Part shown: piece after piece, positions 6,646 through 9,661 of the stretch | Layout of the letters: each line of letters opens with the position of its first letter | Numbering within the stretch: position 1 is the stretch's first letter | Origin: an uncultured Clostridia bacterium | GTDB taxonomy: Bacteria; Bacillota; Clostridia; Lachnospirales; Bianqueaceae | DNA length: 9,661 bases | Direction of reading: 5' to 3' | Assembly: GCA_937892735.1 (NCBI GenBank) | Contig: CALBGL010000072.1 | Span: forward strand, 1 to 9,661 | Translations under genes and position numbers: made by a program | The notes under the pieces: model-generated | The model's input: the letters and a program-made list of their open reading frames with translations, nothing else | The model's database searches: none | What the model was told of the DNA's origin: nothing

Positions 6646-6873
6646 TTACACCCAATCGTGTGACTCGAAGCCTTCCAGGGCGTTAAATGCCTTAAACCAG
6701 CACTTCCGGAGATCATCCACAAACTCTTCTTGCGCTTTTACAGAAGATCTAGTCGCACCTTCATCTTCTTCCATCTCACACTTCGCGCTGAACGCCTTGT
6801 CGTACTTTTCCTTTGCCGTCTCTACATCTTTCCTCAGCAGATGATGAATATACTCCAATGTCTCGATTCTCAT
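6646..6873 (-). CDS. small helical hypothetical phage protein
   Basis: A 75-residue, almost wholly helical protein rich in Glu and Lys (for example KDVETAKEKYDKAF and VKAQEEFVDDLRKCWFKAFNALEGF), ending SHDWV. Start ATG 6873 has AAGGAG 8 nt upstream. It lies just downstream of the Cro-like gene, so it is among the first proteins made after induction or infection. This is a position where phages often carry host-takeover or anti-defence proteins, though nothing in the sequence proves that. No signal peptide, Cys cluster or known fold recognised. Confidence 0.7.
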   Translation of the reverse strand: MRIETLEYIHHLLRKDVETAKEKYDKAFSAKCEMEEDEGATRSSVKAQEEFVDDLRKCWFKAFNALEGFESHDWV

Positions 6874-6889
6874 GTCATTTACTCCTTTT

Positions 6890-7120
6890 CTATCTTATTT
6901 CTCGAAGCCAATTCTCACTTAAAGTGTGAACTCGAGGTAAAAAAATATCGTCTCTTGTACACCCATACAATTTACACAATGCATCAAGTGTAGATACTTT
7001 TATATCTGTTTTACCATTTTCCATTGCAACAACTGTGTTCTTCGAGCATTTTAATGCCTTACAAACATCGTTTTGAGTCAATCCTGCATTCACTCTTGCA
7101 GCTTTAAGCGAAATAACCAA
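6890..7120 (-). CDS. XRE-family Cro-like regulator (TTG start)
   Basis: A 76-residue protein made almost entirely of one XRE helix-turn-helix (about residues 4-60): LKAARVNAGLTQNDVCKALKCSKNTVVAMENGKTDIKVSTLDALCKLYGC, ending in a short basic tail. It is the first gene of the leftward operon, divergent from the LexA-like repressor, the classic place of Cro. It most likely binds the shared TCTCACTT-type operators and helps lock the lytic state (inference). Translation starts at TTG 7120: AAAGGAGG lies 7 nt upstream and there is no better ATG. One operator copy (6913-6929) lies within its last codons, an unusual placement. Confidence 0.85.
   Translation of the reverse strand: MVISLKAARVNAGLTQNDVCKALKCSKNTVVAMENGKTDIKVSTLDALCKLYGCTRDDIFLPRVHTLSENWLREIR
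6913..6929. promoter_or_regulatory. operator-like site O4 inside the Cro-like gene
   Basis: TCTCACTT-A-AAGTGTGA, a 17-bp near-perfect dyad with one mismatched pair. It has the same half-site as the intergenic operators but is about 250 bp away and lies inside coding sequence. It could act as a distal site for repressor looping or as a roadblock to leftward transcription. The match is direct; the function is inferred. Confidence 0.55.
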
Positions 7121-7157
7121 CTTAATTCCTCCTTTCTATCCCTTATAGGATGGATTC

Positions 7158-7186
7158 ATTATATCTCACTTTAAGAGAGATGTCAA
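7158..7186 (-). promoter_or_regulatory. leftward early promoter (PL-like)
   Basis: On the minus strand this reads TTGACA (7186-7181), exactly 17 nt, then TATAAT (7163-7158), a perfect consensus. Transcription would start near 7151, about 30 nt before the TTG of the Cro-like gene. The whole 17-nt spacer is operator O1, and O2 touches the -35 box, so bound repressor would fully exclude RNA polymerase. The T-tract at 7201-7216 lies just upstream and may act as an UP element. Confidence 0.9.
7164..7180. promoter_or_regulatory. operator O1 in the PL spacer
   Basis: TCTCACTT-T-AAGAGAGA, 17 bp, symmetric except for one pair. It fills the spacer of the leftward promoter exactly, so its occupancy should shut down the early operon. 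It belongs to the same set as O2, O3 and O4. Confidence 0.8.
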
Positions 7187-7200
7187 TACTCAAAGTGAGA
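7184..7200. promoter_or_regulatory. operator O2, one strong half-site
   Basis: The right half AAGTGAGA (7193-7200) is a perfect half-site and the left half is degenerate. Its centre lies 20 bp from that of O1, about two helical turns, so both proteins would sit on the same DNA face, as needed for cooperative binding. It overlaps the -35 of the leftward promoter. Confidence 0.6.
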
Positions 7201-7217
7201 TTTTTTTTATTTTTTTC

Positions 7218-7246
7218 TTGACACCTCTCACTTTTAGCGTTAATAT
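7218..7246 (+). promoter_or_regulatory. rightward repressor promoter (PRM-like)
   Basis: TTGACA (7218-7223), a 17-nt spacer, then TAATAT (7241-7246); start near 7253, about 30 nt before the repressor ATG. Operator O3 fills most of the spacer, which predicts negative autoregulation or Cro repression. The -35 boxes of the two divergent promoters face each other across the T-tract. Confidence 0.82.
7226..7242. promoter_or_regulatory. operator O3 in the repressor promoter
   Basis: The left half TCTCACTT is perfect; the right half TAGCGTTA is weak. Its centre is 42 bp from that of O2. The weaker dyad suggests lower affinity, as expected for a site that turns the repressor gene down only at high protein level (inference). 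Confidence 0.6.
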
Positions 7247-7283
7247 TATACTGTACTCATTATATATAGAAAGGAGGATCATC

Positions 7284-7916
7284 ATGACTGATGAAGAGTA
7301 TCGGCGAGTATTTGTTAAAAAATTGCAATATTATATGGACTTGAATGGAAAAAATCAAATGGATCTGATGCATGATTTAAAGCTTAGTTCGTCCACCGTT
7401 TCTAGTTGGTGCACCGGCCAAAAGCTTCCACGAATGAGCAAAATTCAAATGTTGGCCGATTACTTTAAGATCAGAAAATCTGATCTATTAGAAGATACTG
7501 ATGCACAACCCCCATCCACCAAAGGGGTTACTATCAATGTCCTTGGCCGTGTTGCTGCTGGTATTCCCATTGATGCGATTGAGTATATCATAGATACAGA
7601 AGAAATCTCTCAAGATATGGCTGCTAGAGGTTCCTACTTTGGACTGCAAATCAAAGGCGATAGCATGGAACCAAAAATCAGCGATGGGGATATCGTTATT
7701 GTCAGGCAACAAGAAGATGCCGAATCAGGAGATCTTATCATTGCTCTTGTGAACGGAGAAGATGCGACATGCAAACGCCTACGGAAGCATGATAATGGAA
7801 TATCTCTGATTTCAACTAATCCCAAATATGAGCCCATGTTTTTTACAGATAAAGAAGTGCAGGAAAAGCCTGTAAAGATCATTGGAAAGGTTGTAGAGTT
7901 AAGAGCTAAATTTTAA
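7284..7916 (+). CDS. LexA/CI-type self-cleaving phage repressor
   Basis: A 210-residue repressor. An XRE helix-turn-helix lies at about residues 8-66 (NQMDLMHDLKLSSSTVSSWCTG, then LPRMSKIQMLADYF). A linker leads to an S24 LexA-like peptidase domain: cleavage site Ala92-Gly93 in GRVAAGIP, nucleophile Ser127 in GDSMEP, general-base Lys164 in TCKRL, and the closing NPKYEP motif. RecA filaments on damaged DNA should trigger autocleavage and prophage induction. I chose ATG 7284, with AAGGAGG 6 nt upstream; a longer TTG frame from 7218 would start inside the promoter. It is divergent from the Cro-like gene and is followed after 33 nt by the lipoprotein gene, apparently on one transcript. Confidence 0.95.
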   Translation: MTDEEYRRVFVKKLQYYMDLNGKNQMDLMHDLKLSSSTVSSWCTGQKLPRMSKIQMLADYFKIRKSDLLEDTDAQPPSTKGVTINVLGRVAAGIPIDAIEYIIDTEEISQDMAARGSYFGLQIKGDSMEPKISDGDIVIVRQQEDAESGDLIIALVNGEDATCKRLRKHDNGISLISTNPKYEPMFFTDKEVQEKPVKIIGKVVELRAKF

Positions 7917-7949
7917 TTAAAATATGTTAGATTGTAAAGGAGAAAAGTC

Positions 7950-9107
7950 ATGAAATACAAAAGCCTTATACCACTGTTAATTACTTCCCTACTGATGATA
8001 TCGTCTTGTACAACCACTCCTATAGATACGTCCTCTCTTGAAAATCAATCCGTACCCCAAACATCCCAAGAAGAAAGTGGCTCTGAAGATATTTCCTTGT
8101 CTGATTCCCAAATTGGAAAAATTGTAGCTTCTGAATTTGATCCTCAAACAGCTGTCGAATTAGAAGTTGGAGATTTTATTGTGCTCATCCCTCCGGATTG
8201 GGAAGTATCTGTATCACAAAATGACCTTATGACAACATACAGTATTTATGTCGGAAAAGATCTTTTTCAATTTCAAACACATAATATAGATGTTGCCTTC
8301 GAATCAGGAATGGATATTTCAGATGTCGGACAACCTTTTGTAGAAGAAATCGATTCTGGATTTAGTGATGGTGGCGTTGATCAATCTGAAGCAACAAAAA
8401 TCAATGGCTTAGATGCATTATTTTTCACTGCTTCTGGTACTCTATCTGGAATTCCGGACAATGAATATTTCTTTACTGGTTCATTGATTTTACACGATCA
8501 TTCTGTTCTTGTATTTTTATTGGCAAATACAACAACTAGCCAATATGACCATTCCGAAGATTATATCAATATTCTAAATACAATTGAATTTAACACCCAA
8601 AAATTTTCCACAACTACAAGTGATGAGAGTTCCTCCTCAACCGAAGAAAGTATCCCATCTGAATATCGTTCCGCGCTAAAAAAGGCTGAATTTTATAGTG
8701 ATACTTTGCATATGTCCAAGATAGGTATATATAACCAACTAATATCTGAGTATGGTGAAAGTTTTTCTACAGAGGCAGCACAATACGCTATTGATAACCT
8801 TGATGTCGACTATAAAGAGAATGCCTTGGAAAAGGCAACAAGTTACGCAAGCAATATGCATATGTCTAAGGCAGGAGTATATAATCAGCTCATCTCGGAG
8901 TACGGTGAAAACTTTACCGAAGAAGAAGCTCAATATGCGATAGAAAATGTACAAGCTGATTGGAATGCAAATGCTCTTGAAAAAGCAAAATCATACCAAG
9001 AAATGAATATGTCGCCATCCGAAATCTGGAATCAGCTCGTTTCTGAATACGGTGAAGGTTTCACGCAAGAAGAAGCAAATTATGCGATAGAGAATCTTCC
9101 TCAATAA
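7950..9107 (+). CDS. Ltp-repeat surface lipoprotein, candidate superinfection-exclusion factor
   Basis: A 385-residue lipoprotein. The signal peptide MKYKSLIPLLITSLLMISSC ends in a lipobox (ISSC, Cys20), so the protein is anchored to the outer face of the membrane. A Ser/Glu-rich linker follows (21-60). Next comes a globular domain (about 65-215, with IPPDWEV, INGLDALFF, SVLVFLLANTT and a final ILNTIEF) whose pattern resembles PsbP/DcrB/LpqN folds (weak inference). A second Ser-rich linker leads to three tandem repeats of about 49 residues with M-(S/H)-...YNQL(I/V)SEYGE.F...A.YAI(E/D)N. These match the Ltp 'host cell surface-exposed lipoprotein' repeat. Ltp of Streptococcus phage TP-J34 also lies in the lysogeny module and blocks entry of phage DNA. 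Here the gene follows the repressor by 33 nt, with AAAGGAG 8 nt before the ATG, so it should be made in the lysogen. Confidence 0.85.
   Translation: MKYKSLIPLLITSLLMISSCTTTPIDTSSLENQSVPQTSQEESGSEDISLSDSQIGKIVASEFDPQTAVELEVGDFIVLIPPDWEVSVSQNDLMTTYSIYVGKDLFQFQTHNIDVAFESGMDISDVGQPFVEEIDSGFSDGGVDQSEATKINGLDALFFTASGTLSGIPDNEYFFTGSLILHDHSVLVFLLANTTTSQYDHSEDYINILNTIEFNTQKFSTTTSDESSSSTEESIPSEYRSALKKAEFYSDTLHMSKIGIYNQLISEYGESFSTEAAQYAIDNLDVDYKENALEKATSYASNMHMSKAGVYNQLISEYGENFTEEEAQYAIENVQADWNANALEKAKSYQEMNMSPSEIWNQLVSEYGEGFTQEEANYAIENLPQ
8658..9098 (+). repeat. three tandem Ltp repeats in the lipoprotein
   Basis: Units at 8658-8801, 8805-8951 and 8955-9098 encode residues 237-284, 286-334 and 336-383. 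Each has an AL-(K/E)-KA-..-Y helix, an MS-..-(I/V)-(Y/W)-NQL(I/V)SEYGE segment and a closing A.YAI(E/D)N. Units 1 and 2 are most alike. Unit 3 lacks one residue before its Met-Ser and has Trp in place of Tyr. The DNA has diverged while the protein pattern is kept, so this is old duplication under selection. Confidence 0.85.
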
Positions 9108-9131
9108 AATCCTTGTCGAGCTACATGAACG

Positions 9132-9329
9132 GTGTGTAATATTCCCCCGCACGGGCGGGGTGGTCTGTTCGACTGTCAGAGCCGACATGAGGCCGCAGAG
9201 TTTCTTGGCGTTACCGAAGACTTTCTTCAAGCTGCCGTAGACGGCTACATTTCTAAGTACGGACCAATAATCGCCGATGGTGATTACGTGATTACATTGA
9301 ATCCCATCGGTGTGCTGAGGAAATGCTAG
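9132..9329 (+). pseudogene. fragment resembling the C-terminal end of an ImmA/IrrE protein
   Basis: An open frame from GTG 9132 to TAG 9329 (65 residues) with no SD; an in-frame TGA lies at 9126-9128. From about residue 14 it reads FDCQSRHEAAEFLGVTED, FLQAAVDGYISKYG, then GDYVITLNPIGVL. This resembles the C-terminal tail of phage ImmA/IrrE metallopeptidases, with their EAA..(L/F)GV, FL..A...Y..KYG and DNY.I.F.P.GV pattern. The zinc motif HExxH and the rest of the enzyme are absent. The first 13 residues come from a GC-rich hairpin and look unrelated. The likely story is that an ImmA gene once followed the repressor and was replaced by the lipoprotein. A small functional protein cannot be excluded. 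Confidence 0.45.
9139..9167 (+). repeat. lone GC-rich hairpin resembling a type I-E CRISPR repeat
   Basis: The stem CCCCGC (9145-9150) pairs with GCGGGG (9155-9160) around the loop ACGG, flanked by ATATTC and TGGTCTG. The 6-bp C/G stem with a 4-nt loop, the preceding TATTC and the following TGGTC closely recall type I-E CRISPR repeats (about 29 nt, TTCCCCGC...GCGGGG). No second copy is present here and no cas gene is seen. It is not a Rho-independent terminator on either strand because no T-run follows. It sits just after the lipoprotein stop, at the border of the ImmA-like fragment. Confidence 0.45.
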
Positions 9330-9379
9330 GTAGGTCAAAAGGGCGTGTGAGAAACAAAATAAAAAAAATATACAATGTC

Positions 9380-9408
9380 TTGCATTTTGTGCGCATAATG
9401 CGTATAAT
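9380..9408 (+). promoter_or_regulatory. promoter of the hicAB unit
   Basis: TTGCAT (9380-9385), a 17-nt spacer, then a perfect TATAAT (9403-9408). An A-rich stretch at about 9353-9373 just upstream could serve as an UP element. Transcription would start near 9415, directly before the hicA SD (AGGAGG, 9416-9421), giving a very short leader. Confidence 0.82.
9392..9402. promoter_or_regulatory. palindrome CGCAT-A-ATGCG in the hicAB promoter spacer
   Basis: A perfect 11-bp dyad directly abutting the -10 box. Toxin-antitoxin operons are usually autorepressed by the antitoxin, and HicB proteins carry DNA-binding domains, so this is the likely HicB operator (inference). Confidence 0.55.
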
Positions 9409-9428
9409 ATCTTTTAGGAGGTGCTTAC

Positions 9429-9621
9429 ATGAGATTTCGAGAAGTCGAGAATATTATTGGATGACGGATGGCAATACAAAAACTCTCGAGGATCTCATAA
9501 CTACTACATTCATCCAACAAAACCCGGAAAGGTAACCATACCAAATCATCGCGGAGACCTTGATATGCGCACAGTTAAATCTATTTTTAAGCAAGCAGGA
9601 ATACAAAACATCAAACAATAA
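9429..9621 (+). pseudogene. hicA: HicA-type mRNA interferase toxin, frameshifted
   Basis: The ATG at 9429, with AGGAGG 7 nt upstream, starts MRFREVENIIG and hits TGA at codon 12. Shifting by one base after codon 7 (at 9450) restores the HicA sequence LLDDGWQYKNSRGSHNY, then YIHPTKPGKVTIPNHRGD and a C-terminal helix TVKSIFKQAGI, ending TAA at 9621. The catalytic His of GSH and the PNH..D segment are intact. HicA (about 60 residues) folds like a dsRNA-binding domain and cleaves mRNA until HicB binds it. Compared with the family start (REVEK-I/L-LDDGW), two bases appear lost in the codon after Glu7. No good alternative start exists in the second frame, so the toxin is probably inactive unless this is a sequencing error. 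The HicB start follows 13 nt after the stop. Confidence 0.8.
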
Positions 9622-9634
9622 AGGAGGAATTATC

Positions 9635-9661
9635 ATGAAGTTAACATATATGGCTTACTGT
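9635..9661 (+). CDS. hicB: HicB-type antitoxin, N-terminus only
   Basis: Nine codons, MKLTYMAYC, run off the window edge. AGGAGG lies 7 nt upstream. The position directly after hicA and an opening of the MKL-Y form fit HicB antitoxins, which bind HicA through a degraded RNase-H-like domain and repress the operon through a DNA-binding domain. The call rests mainly on context. Confidence 0.65.

Noticed and set aside
6646..6722. Longer start (6722) for the 74-residue gene ending at 6396
   Set aside because: The extension overlaps the end of the preceding gene in another frame and has no SD; ATG 6620 fits the operon spacing.
7218..7283. N-terminal extension of the repressor from a TTG codon
   Set aside because: The extra residues would be encoded by the -35/-10 region itself. 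The ATG at 7284 has an ideal SD, and the protein then begins like other CI repressors.
9145..9160. GC-rich hairpin as a Rho-independent terminator of the lipoprotein gene
   Set aside because: The stem is strong, but no run of T follows on either strand, so intrinsic termination is unlikely.
9450..9466. Programmed +1 frameshift in hicA
   Set aside because: No SD-like stimulator or slippery codon is evident before the TGA and HicA genes are not known to use recoding, so a mutation or read error is the simpler reading.
9323..9535. 70-codon + strand frame across the hicA promoter
   Set aside because: It runs through the promoter and the frameshifted hicA start in the wrong frame, lacks an SD and gives a product unlike any family.

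Overview
The window looks like the lysogeny/early region of a temperate phage integrated in, or infecting, a low-to-moderate GC Firmicute, most likely a Clostridia or Lachnospiraceae-type gut bacterium. The reasons are strong AGGAGG ribosome sites before nearly every gene, the DUF4373-type replication protein, the RecT / MBL-hydrolase / SSB / RecU-like gene order, and the Gram-positive style Ltp lipoprotein. Taxonomy is inference; no host housekeeping gene, integrase, tRNA or att site is visible.

Layout. (1) Positions 7120 down to 1 are mostly one leftward early operon: a small XRE/Cro-like regulator (TTG start), a run of small unknown proteins (6873-5246), then a recombination/replication cassette: Rad50/SbcC-like ATPase, RecT annealase, MBL-fold hydrolase, SSB, a small phage protein, a RecU-like resolvase and a short DUF4373 replication protein, with the first codons of another gene at the left edge. 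Several of these genes overlap by 4 nt or share stop/SD sequences. (2) Positions 7121-7283 hold a genetic switch. A perfect-consensus leftward promoter and a rightward repressor promoter lie back to back across a poly-T tract. 17-bp TCTCACTT-N-AAGTGAGA operators sit in the -35/-10 spacers, and a fourth copy lies inside the 3' end of the Cro-like gene. (3) Positions 7284-9107 carry a LexA/CI-type self-cleaving repressor and, in the same transcription unit, a lipoprotein with three Ltp repeats, a candidate superinfection-exclusion factor. (4) Positions 9108-9661 are mosaic: a GC-rich hairpin resembling a lone type I-E CRISPR repeat, a fragment resembling the C-terminal end of an ImmA/IrrE protein, and a hicAB toxin-antitoxin unit with its own consensus promoter, in which hicA is frameshifted.

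The least expected element is a 57-codon gene at 6237-6410 on the + strand, inside the leftward operon and opposite to it, with its own near-consensus promoter and SD. It could be expressed in the lysogen while the operon is silent.

How the parts probably work together: in the lysogen the repressor holds the leftward promoter off and tunes its own, while the lipoprotein protects the host surface and hicAB (if functional) would add stability or defence. On DNA damage the repressor cleaves itself, the leftward promoter fires, and the recombination and replication genes are made.
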